This document shows, piece by piece, positions 23,405-31,761 of a DNA stretch of 64,000 nucleotides (its first letter is position 1; each line of letters begins with the position of its first letter). A program made the position numbers and the translations under genes. Origin of the DNA: Methanomassiliicoccales archaeon (GTDB lineage: Archaea > Thermoplasmatota > Thermoplasmata > Methanomassiliicoccales > UBA472); contig JAPKYJ010000026.1 of the NCBI GenBank assembly GCA_026394375.1, positions 51,403 to 115,402 on the forward strand, read 5' to 3'. The notes below the pieces were generated by a model. The model saw only the letters and a list, made by a program, of their open reading frames with translations. It made no database searches and was not told the origin of the DNA.

Positions 23405-26037
23405 TTTCGCATCTCCTCTAGATAGATAATTCCATCATTACCGTCGAGGGTTACCTCCTGCCCCGTTTTTAAGATTTTGGTCGCGTTCTTGACCGCGGTG
23501 ACCGCGGGAATGCCGTATTCCCGGGAAACGACCGCTCCGTGGGACAGGATGCCCCCGGTCTCAGTGACCAGACCGCTAATCTTGGAGAATACCGCCGTCC
23601 AACTGGGATCGGTGTTCGAGGTGACCAGGATCTCGCCCTCCTGCACCTCGGACAGATGCTCGATGGAGCTCACCACCCTTATCCTGGCCTTGGCGATGCC
23701 CGGGGAGGAGGAGGTGCCCACAATCTTGAGGAGATCGCCTTGCTTGACCAGCGTGTCGTCGAACTCCACCTTGCCCTTGAGGAACTTGGGCGGGAGGCGG
23801 TGCTTCCAGCGTTCGAACTCCTTGCGGCGCCGCTGCACCTCGCCTTTCACATCCGCCTTGCCTTCCTTGGTAACGTGGAAGATCTCCTCCTGGCTAAGGA
23901 AGAAAATATCCTCCTGCAGGTCGGTCCAGCCGCGTTCCTGGAAACGCCGACCGAAATCCATGAACAGCCTTCTCTGGCGGAAGAGGATGTGGTCCAGGTA
24001 GAACCTCTGGTTCTCCCGGAACTCCAGGTATGTCTGGGCATACTTGAGCACCAGCTTGAACAGCGGCCTCTTGACCATCCCCCCCTTCAAACGTCGGAGC
24101 TTCCGGAACACCTCTTCCTCGGTGCGGAGCCGTTCCTGGATCTTCTCCCGCTCCATGCGCTCGAGGTCGATGTCCGAAGCGGCGGCCAGGGACTTGACGA
24201 TCTCCACCACCAGCGTAGGATCGTCGCCCCAGCGGGGGAAGAACAGCTCCCGGGTATGGGAGCGCACCCCGTACTCGGCCAGGAAATGGTCCAGCTCCAT
24301 CCGAAAGCCCCTGAAGCGATGGTCCTCCCGCACCACTTGCAGGAAGGAGGCGGGTCGGAGCTGGTTCAGATACTCCAGCACCAGCGGTTCCCTCTTGGCC
24401 GCCGCGGCCAGCTTGGCCAGGGCGATGTTGGTCTTGATGGTCTTGTTGTCCGGCAGCCCGGAGATGAGCTTGGAGTACAGCTCCCCTGAACGGTCATCGA
24501 GCCAGTCGGTCAGCAGCCGTTTGATGATGAGGTTGGTTCCGATGGAATGCGTCACCATGCCGTAACGGATGAGCTCGTAGTGCTTGCGGAAAGCCTTCTC
24601 GAAGTCCCGGTGCAGCTTCTCCAGCTCGGCATCCGAGAGCTTTCCCACGTCCGTTGCATCGAACTCCTGGCAGGTGACCATGAACCCGGCCGCCCACCGC
24701 TTGTACGCCTTGTCGGTCTTGTTGATCATGCCGTCCGTGTCCTTGAGGGCGATGCGCACCTCCGCCCAGAGGCGGGCAAGGAGCTTGGCCCTGGCCTGGG
24801 CGATCCTCTCCTGGTCCCTCTCCGGGAAGTAGTTCAGGAGCTCCTTGGTGCGCGAGAATCGAGGGTTGTAGGTGAAGACCTGCTCCAGCACCTCGGTGTT
24901 GAAGTAGACGTGGCCTTTGTGCAGCCGCAGAAGCTCGATGTGTACCAGGTCCTTGTAGCCCATGATGGCCGCGCCCTCGTGATTGACAATCCTGGTGAGA
25001 TAGTCTCCCAGAGTGGAGAAGAAGAGGGGCGAGGTGACATCGGACCAGTACTCGTCCCCGTAACCGCGGGTCCAGAGCATCTCATCCCCTTTCCCCAAGG
25101 TGGTGATGGGCCTGGACTGGAGCAGATAGATATCGTCCCCTTCAATGGCCCATTCGATGTCCTGGGGGGAGGCGAAGAGCTGCTCTAGGCGCAAACCCAT
25201 TTCCGCCAGTTGCTGCGCTTCCGCGTCGGTGAGCGAGGGAGCGTTCTGCATTTCCAGCTCGACATCCACCGCTCCCACGCGTTCTTGGAAGAGGTAGATG
25301 GCCCTGGTCTTCTTGGAAATCTCTCGGTGGCCGACCTTGCCCGATTTCCTTTCCACCTTGAAGTGGTCTGGGGCGACTATGCCGGAGACGATCGCCTCCC
25401 CCAGGCCGAAGGAGGATTCGATCATGATGTGCTTGTCATCCTGGTTCCGGGGGTCCTGGGTGAACAGTATGCCCGAAGAGCGAGCGTTCACCATGCGCTG
25501 CACTATGACCGCTATGCCTCCCCCGGTCTGGGGAATGCCCGCATTGTACCGGTAGGCCATAGCTCGGTCATTGTAGTAAGAGGCCCAACAGCGCTTGACG
25601 AAATCTGGTACGCTCTCCGTGCGCACGTTCAGGAAGGTGTCCTGCTGCCCGGCGAAAGATGCCTCCGGCAAATCCTCCGCCACCGCCGAGGAGCGCACCG
25701 CCCACAGCGTCCCCGGGCCCATTTCCTCGAACTGTCCCCCGAACTCTTTGCGCACCCAGAACTCCACCTCTGCGGTCAGAATGGCCTCCCGGATGCGCTT
25801 GGAGGCGGCGGCCACGCTCTCCTCGTCGTCGTAGTCCACGTTCTCCAGCATGGAAGAGATGCGCTCCCCCAAGCCCAGCTTCTCCAGGAACTTGTTGTAC
25901 GTGCCAATAGGGATGACGAAGCCCTCGGGCACCGGGAACCCGGCCTCGGCCATGGAGGACAGGTTGCCTGCCTTCCCGCCGACCTGGTCCAGGTCCTTCT
26001 TCTCGATCTTCCCCAGGGCCATGAGCTTTTTTTCCAC
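23401..26037 (-). CDS. PEP-synthase-like phosphotransferase (rifampin-phosphotransferase layout)
   Basis: 878 residues from GTG 26037. An AGGAGG motif 7 nt upstream decides this start over the longer open frame, which reaches back across the divergent gene's promoter. Order of domains: ATP-grasp PPDK N-terminal domain (GGKAGNLSSMAEAGFPVPEG; RSSAVAEDLPEASFAGQQDT; DIEWAIEG...LLQSRPIT), a long helical middle of about 380 residues, and at the very end the swivelling phospho-histidine domain (GGILSHGAVVSREYGIPAV). There is no C-terminal PEP/pyruvate barrel, so it is not a true PpsA; the layout is that of rifampin phosphotransferase and other small-molecule dikinases. The DUF7064-like partner follows. 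Confidence 0.85.
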   Translation of the reverse strand: MEKKLMALGKIEKKDLDQVGGKAGNLSSMAEAGFPVPEGFVIPIGTYNKFLEKLGLGERISSMLENVDYDDEESVAAASKRIREAILTAEVEFWVRKEFGGQFEEMGPGTLWAVRSSAVAEDLPEASFAGQQDTFLNVRTESVPDFVKRCWASYYNDRAMAYRYNAGIPQTGGGIAVIVQRMVNARSSGILFTQDPRNQDDKHIMIESSFGLGEAIVSGIVAPDHFKVERKSGKVGHREISKKTRAIYLFQERVGAVDVELEMQNAPSLTDAEAQQLAEMGLRLEQLFASPQDIEWAIEGDDIYLLQSRPITTLGKGDEMLWTRGYGDEYWSDVTSPLFFSTLGDYLTRIVNHEGAAIMGYKDLVHIELLRLHKGHVYFNTEVLEQVFTYNPRFSRTKELLNYFPERDQERIAQARAKLLARLWAEVRIALKDTDGMINKTDKAYKRWAAGFMVTCQEFDATDVGKLSDAELEKLHRDFEKAFRKHYELIRYGMVTHSIGTNLIIKRLLTDWLDDRSGELYSKLISGLPDNKTIKTNIALAKLAAAAKREPLVLEYLNQLRPASFLQVVREDHRFRGFRMELDHFLAEYGVRSHTRELFFPRWGDDPTLVVEIVKSLAAASDIDLERMEREKIQERLRTEEEVFRKLRRLKGGMVKRPLFKLVLKYAQTYLEFRENQRFYLDHILFRQRRLFMDFGRRFQERGWTDLQEDIFFLSQEEIFHVTKEGKADVKGEVQRRRKEFERWKHRLPPKFLKGKVEFDDTLVKQGDLLKIVGTSSSPGIAKARIRVVSSIEHLSEVQEGEILVTSNTDPSWTAVFSKISGLVTETGGILSHGAVVSREYGIPAVTAVKNATKILKTGQEVTLDGNDGIIYLEEMRN

Positions 26038-26194
26038 GCTCTCTCCTCCTGACGCAGGACGACGAACGCTCGGGCCTCTGGGATTGCCTTCCGCCGCATT
26101 AATAGATTGCTCGCTTCCGCGCTTGCCAGCTGGGGATGCGCCTGTGGGCGTCGTCTGAAGAAGCTTTTTGAATCGCCGGCCCATACTGCTGCTG

Positions 26195-26971
26195 ATGATG
26201 ATCAACGACCTGAAGACCATGGCCAGGAAGGTGCGCGAGGCGGAGCGCTCCCTGCCCAGAGAGTTCGAGCGGGGGCGAGAGCTGCGCCAGGGGGCCGACG
26301 GCACCCCTACGTTGAGCATCGACCAGCTGGCAGAGGACGTGATCCTGGACTTCGTCAAAGAGAAAGACCTTCCCTACAACGTCCTGAGCGAGGAGGCGGG
26401 CTTCATAGACCGCAAGCAGAGCCATACCCTGGTCATAGATCCCATCGACGGCACGCACAACTCGGTCGCTGGCATACCGTTCTACAGCGTGTCCTTGGCC
26501 GTAGGAACGAAATCGCTCCGGGACGTGGAGGCGGGAGTGGTCATGAACCTGATGACCCGCGAGACCTACTGGGCGGAGAAGGGCAAAGGCGCATACAAGG
26601 ACGACGAGCGCATCCGGGTGCGCGCTTATTCGCCCCATCACTCACTGTTCCTCGTTTACCTTGGCAAGTACTCCAGCGCCCAGAATTTTCAGGTGGCAAG
26701 GCAGGCGATGAGGGCCAGGGCCATGGGATGCGCTTCGCTGGAGATGTGTCTGGTGGCCGAAGGAAAGGCGGACGCCTATTACATGAACTGCGAGGTGCAC
26801 GAGAGGTCCATCCGGGTCATCGACATCGCCGCTTCCACTTTGGTCCTGCGCGAGGCAGGCGGGGATGTGGTGGATCTGAGGGGCAAGCCCCTGGACATGG
26901 GGTTCGATCTGGCGCAGAGGAGCAATCTGCTGGGCTACGGAGATGCTCGGGTGAAGGAGGTGGTGTTGTGA
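26195..26971 (+). CDS. Inositol monophosphatase-family phosphatase, probable NADP phosphatase
   Basis: 258 residues from ATG 26195. The metal site is complete: SEEAG (Glu66, Glu67), IDPIDGTHN (82-89) and a late Asp in VIDIAASTLVLREAGG. Family members remove phosphate from inositol phosphates, fructose bisphosphate or NADP. Its stop overlaps the NAD kinase start by 4 nt. In Methanocaldococcus the same two activities are fused in one protein (MJ0917), so NADP phosphatase is the best inference. Confidence 0.85.
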   Translation: MMINDLKTMARKVREAERSLPREFERGRELRQGADGTPTLSIDQLAEDVILDFVKEKDLPYNVLSEEAGFIDRKQSHTLVIDPIDGTHNSVAGIPFYSVSLAVGTKSLRDVEAGVVMNLMTRETYWAEKGKGAYKDDERIRVRAYSPHHSLFLVYLGKYSSAQNFQVARQAMRARAMGCASLEMCLVAEGKADAYYMNCEVHERSIRVIDIAASTLVLREAGGDVVDLRGKPLDMGFDLAQRSNLLGYGDARVKEVVL

Positions 26972-27777
26972 GGTTCGGGCTGACAGCCAACGTGGAGATC
27001 CCGGACGGACCGAGGCTGGCCAAGGTGGCCATCGAGGCGTTGCGGGGCAAGGAATTGGTCCTGGAGAAGGAGATTGCCCGCCGTTTCGGCCAGAAGGGCG
27101 CGCGCCTCGAGGATATGGATGTGGACATCATGCTCGCCGTGGGCGGGGACGGCACCATCCTCCGAGCGCTGCAGAAGAACGAGGCGCCCATCTTCGGCAT
27201 CAACGCCGGCGATTTGGGGTTCCTTACCGAGGTGGCCGAGGACATGATAGTGGAAGGCCTGGAGCGCGTCCAGCGGGGCGACTACATGCTGGATGAGAGG
27301 ATCAAGCTCAAGACCACCGTAGGGGGCAAGAGGCTGAAGGACGCCACCAATGAGACGGTGGTGCACACCGCCCACATCGCCAAGATCCGCCATTTCCAGG
27401 TGTACGTGGACGACCAGCTGGCCAGCGAGGTGCGGGCGGACGGCATCATCGTCTCCACGCCCACTGGGTCCACCTGCTACGCCATGTCCGTTGGAGCACC
27501 GATCCTAGACCCGAGACTGGACGCCCTGGTCATCGCGCCGATGGCACCTTTCAAGTTCGCCGGTCGGCCGACGGTGGTGCCGGCCAGCAGCGACATCCGC
27601 CTAGAGGTCATCCGGCCCAAGCCCTGCGTGCTGGTGGTCGACGGGCAAGAGGAGGTGCAGATGTCCGGCGAGGACTGCGTCCATTTCACCGTCTCCGAGA
27701 GCAAGGCGCGCTTCGTGAGCTTCGGACGGTCGTTCTACACCAAAACGCGAGAGAAGCTGATGGGCGGTCCATGCTAG
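26968..27777 (+). CDS. nadK: NAD kinase
   Basis: Phosphorylates NAD to NADP. From GTG 26968 it has 269 residues. Motifs: GGDGTILRAL (59-68), GINAGDLGFL, the adenosine-binding NETVVHTAH, and TPTGSTCYAMSVGAP. The AAGGAGG at 26954-26960, 7 nt before GTG 26968, fixes the start; the open frame extends far upstream but only as the shadow of the phosphatase gene. Overlap on both sides (phosphatase upstream by 4 nt, JAMM gene downstream by 7 nt) shows tight translational coupling. Confidence 0.94.
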   Translation: MRFGLTANVEIPDGPRLAKVAIEALRGKELVLEKEIARRFGQKGARLEDMDVDIMLAVGGDGTILRALQKNEAPIFGINAGDLGFLTEVAEDMIVEGLERVQRGDYMLDERIKLKTTVGGKRLKDATNETVVHTAHIAKIRHFQVYVDDQLASEVRADGIIVSTPTGSTCYAMSVGAPILDPRLDALVIAPMAPFKFAGRPTVVPASSDIRLEVIRPKPCVLVVDGQEEVQMSGEDCVHFTVSESKARFVSFGRSFYTKTREKLMGGPC

Positions 27778-28154
27778 CGAACAAGGGCGTGCGGGCCATC
27801 AGGCGGGATGTACTGCGAGCCATCAACGAGGCGGCGCTGCGCACCTACCCCAACGAGTTCGTGGCCGCCCTGAGGGCGGAGGCGGGCGTGATTGAGGAGA
27901 TACTCCTTCTCCCGGGGACGATCCAAGGGCAGGATTCGGGCACGTTGCAGTTGCACATGCTGCCCATCGACTACAGCGTGGTCGGCTCGGTGCATTCCCA
28001 TCCAGGCAACAGCAATCGTCCATCGGATGCGGACCTGCACTTCTTCGAGCACTTCGGGTACGTGCATATCATCACCTGCTTGCCCTTCGATGAAACGAGC
28101 TGGAAAGCCTACAATCTGCGCGGGGAAAGGATATTGTTGAACATCGAGGACTGA
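27771..28154 (+). CDS. JAMM/MPN metalloprotease-like protein
   Basis: 127-residue stand-alone JAMM domain. The zinc motif is complete: Glu29, then His75-Ser-His77-Pro, Ser85 and Asp88 in HSHPGNSNRPSDAD. Archaeal JAMM proteases remove ubiquitin-like SAMP modifiers or process cysteine-sulfur carrier proteins; no SAMP or E1 gene lies in the window. It overlaps the end of NAD kinase by 7 nt and abuts the convergent GlmU-like gene at 28155. Confidence 0.85.
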   Translation: MLANKGVRAIRRDVLRAINEAALRTYPNEFVAALRAEAGVIEEILLLPGTIQGQDSGTLQLHMLPIDYSVVGSVHSHPGNSNRPSDADLHFFEHFGYVHIITCLPFDETSWKAYNLRGERILLNIED

Positions 28155-29381
28155 TCAGAGCACCCTGGCGCCTGGTCCGATGTTGCCCCTGGCCATCGCC
28201 CCCGGTCCTATGACCGCGTTCTCGTGGACGATCGTGCCGGCGTCGATCATGCTATTGATTCCGGTCTTGACGTCGTCCCCCATGATCACGCCCAGTTTCT
28301 TCCTCCCCGAGTCGATGATGTGCCCGTCGAAGGAGACGCGCACGTTCCTATCGTCGAAGCGGAGGTTGGCGACCTTCGTCCCCGCTCCCAGGTTGCAGCG
28401 CTCCCCGATGATGCTATCGCCCACATAGTTGTGATGCGGGATGTGTGCATTGGCCATGACGATGGAGTTCTTCACTTCCACCGCCGCCCCGATGCGCACC
28501 CCCGGTCCGAAGCAGCAGCCTGGGCGGATGTAGCAGTTGGGGCCGATGTCGCAGTCCTTGGAGATGTAGGCCGGGCCCATGACGTAGCTGCCCGAGCGTA
28601 TCTTGGCGCCTTTCTCCACCACCACGTTGTTCCTCAGGACGACGTTCTCCTCCACCTCGCCTTCCACCTTCCTCTCCAGGCGGCTCATGAATATCTCGTT
28701 CGCCCGCAGCAGGTCCCAGGGCCGACCCACGTCGATCCATTCCGTGGCGAGACGATACAGTTCCACCTCCCGCTTCGCGCTCAGAAGGTTCAGGGCATCG
28801 GTGATCTCGTACTCCCCTCGTGGCGACCTGCCTATCTGGTCGATCGCTTCGAAGATGTCCGGATTGAAAACGAACATGCCGGCGTTGATGAGATGGCTGG
28901 ACGGGCGCTTGGGCTTCTCGATGATCTTCACCAGCTTGCCGTTGCGCTCCTCGATCACTCCGAAGCTGGTGGGGTTCTCCACCTCCACCGCTCCCATGAC
29001 CGTTGAGCCGGTCCTCTCGTTCAGCGCCCTCATGGCCTTCAGATCGCTACCTGAGACCACCACGTCCCCGTTCAGGCAGATGAACGGACCGTCTCCCAGC
29101 CCTTTCGCATAGCGCACCGCGTCCGCGGTGCCCAGGCGGTCCTTCTGCTCCATGTAGGCGATCTTCATTCCTAGAACGGAGCCGTCCCCATAGAACTCCT
29201 TGATGCGGTTGGCCTTCCACCCCACCAGGATGGAGACCTCGCTCACTCCCGCCTCCTTCAATGCTTCCAGCACATGGGTCAGGAAAGGTTTCCCGGCCAC
29301 CAGCAGCAGCGGCTTGGGAATATTGGAGGTGAGCGGACGCAGCCTCGTGCCTTCCCCCGCCGCCAAGATGATGGCCTTCAT
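28155..29381 (-). CDS. GlmU-like sugar-1-phosphate nucleotidyltransferase/acetyltransferase
   Basis: 408 residues from ATG 29381, with AAGGAG 10 nt upstream. The N-terminal nucleotidyltransferase domain has LAAGEGTRLRPLT (6-18), KPLLLVAGKP, LNGD (104-107) and EKPKRPS. The C-terminal left-handed beta-helix (from about 240) carries the acetyltransferase-like VKNSIVMANAHIPHHNYVGD and NLGAGTKVANLRFDD, as in archaeal GlmU. It would make UDP-GlcNAc (or dTDP-sugar) from glucosamine 1-phosphate. It overlaps the upstream mutase by 4 nt, which fits a two-step pathway. Confidence 0.88.
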   Translation of the reverse strand: MKAIILAAGEGTRLRPLTSNIPKPLLLVAGKPFLTHVLEALKEAGVSEVSILVGWKANRIKEFYGDGSVLGMKIAYMEQKDRLGTADAVRYAKGLGDGPFICLNGDVVVSGSDLKAMRALNERTGSTVMGAVEVENPTSFGVIEERNGKLVKIIEKPKRPSSHLINAGMFVFNPDIFEAIDQIGRSPRGEYEITDALNLLSAKREVELYRLATEWIDVGRPWDLLRANEIFMSRLERKVEGEVEENVVLRNNVVVEKGAKIRSGSYVMGPAYISKDCDIGPNCYIRPGCCFGPGVRIGAAVEVKNSIVMANAHIPHHNYVGDSIIGERCNLGAGTKVANLRFDDRNVRVSFDGHIIDSGRKKLGVIMGDDVKTGINSMIDAGTIVHENAVIGPGAMARGNIGPGARVL

Positions 29382-30682
29382 CTGATGCAGCTCCTTGCGA
29401 TATCCTCGGCCAGAGCGATCATCCTTCCCAGCTCCTCTTGGCTCCTGGCCTCTGCGGCCATCCTCAACTTCGGCTCGGTCCCGGAGAGCCGGAGGAGTAT
29501 CCAGCCATCGGCGAACTGGGCCCGGAACCCGTCCACCTGGGTGAGCTCGTCGCAGTCCAAGGAGGTCATTTCCTCCAACAGTCTGCTCTCCACCTCCCTG
29601 CGTTTCTCCGGCGGGAAGGGATAAGAGCGACGAGCCACGGGATAGGAGGGAAGCGCATCCACCATCTCCGCCAAGTCCCCGTCCCCTACCATCGAGACCA
29701 AAATCGCGGCCGCCAGGATGCCGTCGGGGCAATAGGTCTGGCTAGGGAAGATGAAAGTTCCCGAAGGTTCGCCGCCGAAACCGGCACCATGCTTCTTCAA
29801 CGCCTCGGCCACGTACACGTCCCCCACCCGGGTGCGGATCACCCTCCCCTTGACGATGTCGTCCAGGACCATGGAAGCGTCCACCGGGGCCACGACGTCC
29901 CCTGCCTGGGCGATGTAGGCGAAGAGCGCCAGGAGCTTGTCCCCGTCCACCATGCGGCCCCGGCGGTCCACGGCCACCATGCGGTCGCCATCTCCATCGT
30001 GGGCGATGCCCATCTGGGCTCCCCGGGAAACGACCACGTTCTTGAGGTCCTGGAGCTCTTCCTCGGTCGGCTCTGGCCCCCGTCCAGGAAAATGACCGTC
30101 AGGTTGGCAGTTGATTGTGAGCAGGTCGCAACCCATGCCCCGGAGCACGTACGGAGAGACGAGGGAGGCAGCGCCACAGCCGCAATCCAACACGACCTTG
30201 GAGCGGGAACCTTCCACGCTCCCCAGCACTGCCTCGATATGCCTTTCCACCGCTCCTTCTAGAGGGTATGTGTTCCCCACTCCTCTCCAATCCTTTCGGT
30301 CGAAATCGCTGCCGTCCAGTCTATCTTCGATTCGCTGCATCTGCTCCGTGTCGAAGGCCGATCCGTCGGGGTTCCACATCTTGACCCCGTTGTACTCGGC
30401 CGGATTGTGGGAGGCGGTGACCATCAGGCCACAATCGAAGCCCTTGGTCGCCCGGGCCAGAGTCGGCGTGGGCATCATGCCTGCGAGAGCCACCTGCGCC
30501 CCTGCGGCGTTCGCCCCCGCCACCAGCGCGCTCCGGACCATGTCCCCGCTGGTTCGAGGGTCATTGCCAACGACCATGCGAGGGTGCTCGCTGCCCACGG
30601 CCAGGCCGATCCTTAGAGCCAGATCGGCGGTGAAATCCCTCCCCACCACTCCCCGGATGCCCGAAGAACCGAAAAGCGTCAT
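29378..30682 (-). CDS. Phosphoglucosamine / phosphomannomutase (paralogue 2)
   Basis: 434 residues from ATG 30682 (MTLFGSSGIRG). Active-site loops: TASHNPAEYNGVK, DGDGDRM, GGEPSGTFIFP and RLSGTEPK. The open frame extends to 30829, but that segment has no homology and crosses the TATA box at about 30711-30720 (GGTTTTAATGC on the minus strand), so the shorter start is right and the leader is very short. Coupled by a 4-nt overlap to the GlmU-like gene, it probably supplies its sugar 1-phosphate. The paralogue at 8406-9758 is distinct. Confidence 0.88.
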   Translation of the reverse strand: MTLFGSSGIRGVVGRDFTADLALRIGLAVGSEHPRMVVGNDPRTSGDMVRSALVAGANAAGAQVALAGMMPTPTLARATKGFDCGLMVTASHNPAEYNGVKMWNPDGSAFDTEQMQRIEDRLDGSDFDRKDWRGVGNTYPLEGAVERHIEAVLGSVEGSRSKVVLDCGCGAASLVSPYVLRGMGCDLLTINCQPDGHFPGRGPEPTEEELQDLKNVVVSRGAQMGIAHDGDGDRMVAVDRRGRMVDGDKLLALFAYIAQAGDVVAPVDASMVLDDIVKGRVIRTRVGDVYVAEALKKHGAGFGGEPSGTFIFPSQTYCPDGILAAAILVSMVGDGDLAEMVDALPSYPVARRSYPFPPEKRREVESRLLEEMTSLDCDELTQVDGFRAQFADGWILLRLSGTEPKLRMAAEARSQEELGRMIALAEDIARSCIR

Positions 30683-30826
30683 CTGAGACCGACACTCAAG
30701 CGGTCTCCCCGCATTAAAACCTTTTCCGGCATTTCCCATCTGGCCCGTTCGCGAGATCGAAGGGAAAAAGCCGCCCGTCTGGCCAGCTGTCCAGTTCCAT
30801 CCAGATGATTTGCGAAAAAACGAAAA

Positions 30827-30836
30827 CATATAAAAG
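30827..30836 (+). promoter_or_regulatory. Possible distal TATA box
   Basis: ACATATAAAA precedes the stronger TATA-like stretch at 30872 by 45 bp, on the same strand. It could drive a longer leader of the small gene at 30956 or a separate non-coding transcript. Confidence 0.35.
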
Positions 30837-30871
30837 GCGCGGGATGCTGGATGAGGTGCTTAATAGGATAA

Positions 30872-30883
30872 TTTTTATATATA
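30872..30883 (+). promoter_or_regulatory. TATA box of the small basic protein gene
   Basis: TTTTTATATATA, the strongest AT-rich box in the neighbourhood, would start transcription near 30905-30910 and leave a leader of about 50 nt that ends in a good GGAGGG site (30943-30948), 7 nt before ATG 30956. Confidence 0.6.
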
Positions 30884-30955
30884 CGACCAATGTATTACTT
30901 ACTGGGTCATGTGGCCAGCATGTGACCAGGAAGAAGAACACAGGAGGGATAGTCC

Positions 30956-31174
30956 ATGGTAATGGAGAAAATCAACGTCGACAAGGCGAAGGAGATTGCC
31001 AAGAAGAAGGGTCTGAAGCCCGGCCGCGTCAAGGGAACAAACGGCATCCAATTTACGAAGGGCAACAACGCCCGGCTCGAGATCGTCGCTTGGGACGAGT
31101 TCGAGAAGACCCTCGGCAAGAGAGGCCTGGCGGTCTTTGAGAGCGGCGGCTGGATGAAGATAATGAAGAAGTAA
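30956..31174 (+). CDS. Small basic protein of unknown function
   Basis: 72 residues, Lys-rich, with the pattern INVDKAKEIAKKKGLKPGRV, then GIQFTKGNNARLEIVAWDEF and ESGGWMKIMKK. The Shine-Dalgarno site and strong promoter show that it is a real, probably well expressed gene. I do not recognise the family; the fold looks like helix-beta-beta-helix and could bind nucleic acid. It is convergent with the 3'-phosphoesterase, with a T-rich gap between. Confidence 0.7.
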   Translation: MVMEKINVDKAKEIAKKKGLKPGRVKGTNGIQFTKGNNARLEIVAWDEFEKTLGKRGLAVFESGGWMKIMKK

Positions 31175-31218
31175 AACACCTTCTTCACCCTTCATCTTTC
31201 ATTTTTCTGATCCTTTTC
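31175..31218. terminator. T-rich convergent terminator region
   Basis: Directly after the small gene, a pyrimidine-rich tract with several T-runs (31190-31218) extends into the end of the convergent gene. Euryarchaeal termination uses such T-tracts without a hairpin. Confidence 0.4.
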
Positions 31219-31731
31219 ATTTCCCTGGGACGGAGCGAGCGCCTTAGCTCTATCTCGTGGAGAAGGCGAGAGCTTCATGATGAGCCAATTCTTCGCCTTG
31301 TTCTCCTTCCCCTTGAACCGTATGAGGGCGTAGCGGCCCGCTAGGCGAGTTCCGGTCAGTTCTAGGACGTAGCGGTCCGGTCCAAGCTCCAGGACCGCAC
31401 AGCGTCCCTTATCCCATATCTTGACCGTACCGGCGCCGTACTCGCCCTCCGGGATCGTCCCTTCGAAGCCTCCGTATTGCAGAGGGTGGTCCTCCGTCTC
31501 CACCGCCAGCCTCTTGACCTTCGGTTCTTCCGGCACTCCCTTGGGCACGGCCCAGCTCTTCAGTACATCGCCGAGCTCGAAGCGGAAGTCGTAGTGGAGG
31601 TGGGAGGCGTGATGTTCTTGGACCACGAAGATCCCTTTCTCCTGATCGACCTGTCCCTGCGGCTCCGGCGTCCTCAGGAAATCGCGCTTGGCCCGGTACT
31701 CCTCCAATGGCATGCTGACCAGGCTTGCCAT
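31192..31731 (-). CDS. Stand-alone LigD-type 3'-phosphoesterase (PE domain)
   Basis: 179 residues matching the 3'-phosphoesterase domain of bacterial LigD: FVVQEHHASHLHYDFR with the catalytic histidines, SWAVPKG, VETEDHPLQYGGFEGTIPEGEYGAG and TGTRLAGRYALIRF. The domain trims 3'-phosphate or a 3'-ribonucleotide so DNA ends can be sealed. No ligase or polymerase domain is fused, and no Ku gene lies in the window. It follows ppx by 30 nt on the same strand and may be transcribed with the polyphosphate operon. Confidence 0.9.
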   Translation of the reverse strand: MASLVSMPLEEYRAKRDFLRTPEPQGQVDQEKGIFVVQEHHASHLHYDFRFELGDVLKSWAVPKGVPEEPKVKRLAVETEDHPLQYGGFEGTIPEGEYGAGTVKIWDKGRCAVLELGPDRYVLELTGTRLAGRYALIRFKGKENKAKNWLIMKLSPSPRDRAKALAPSQGNEKDQKNER

Positions 31732-31761
31732 GCAGCCCCGGCTAGTTAGTCCTTATCCTTC

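Noticed and set aside
26038..26358. Longer N-terminus of the PEP-utilising phosphotransferase
   Set aside because: It crosses the divergent promoter and start of the phosphatase gene, shows no family sequence, and AGGAGG points to GTG 26037.
26107..26967. In-frame extension that would give NAD kinase a 287-residue N-terminal domain
   Set aside because: It is the shadow of the phosphatase gene in another frame, has no homology, and a good Shine-Dalgarno site marks GTG 26968.
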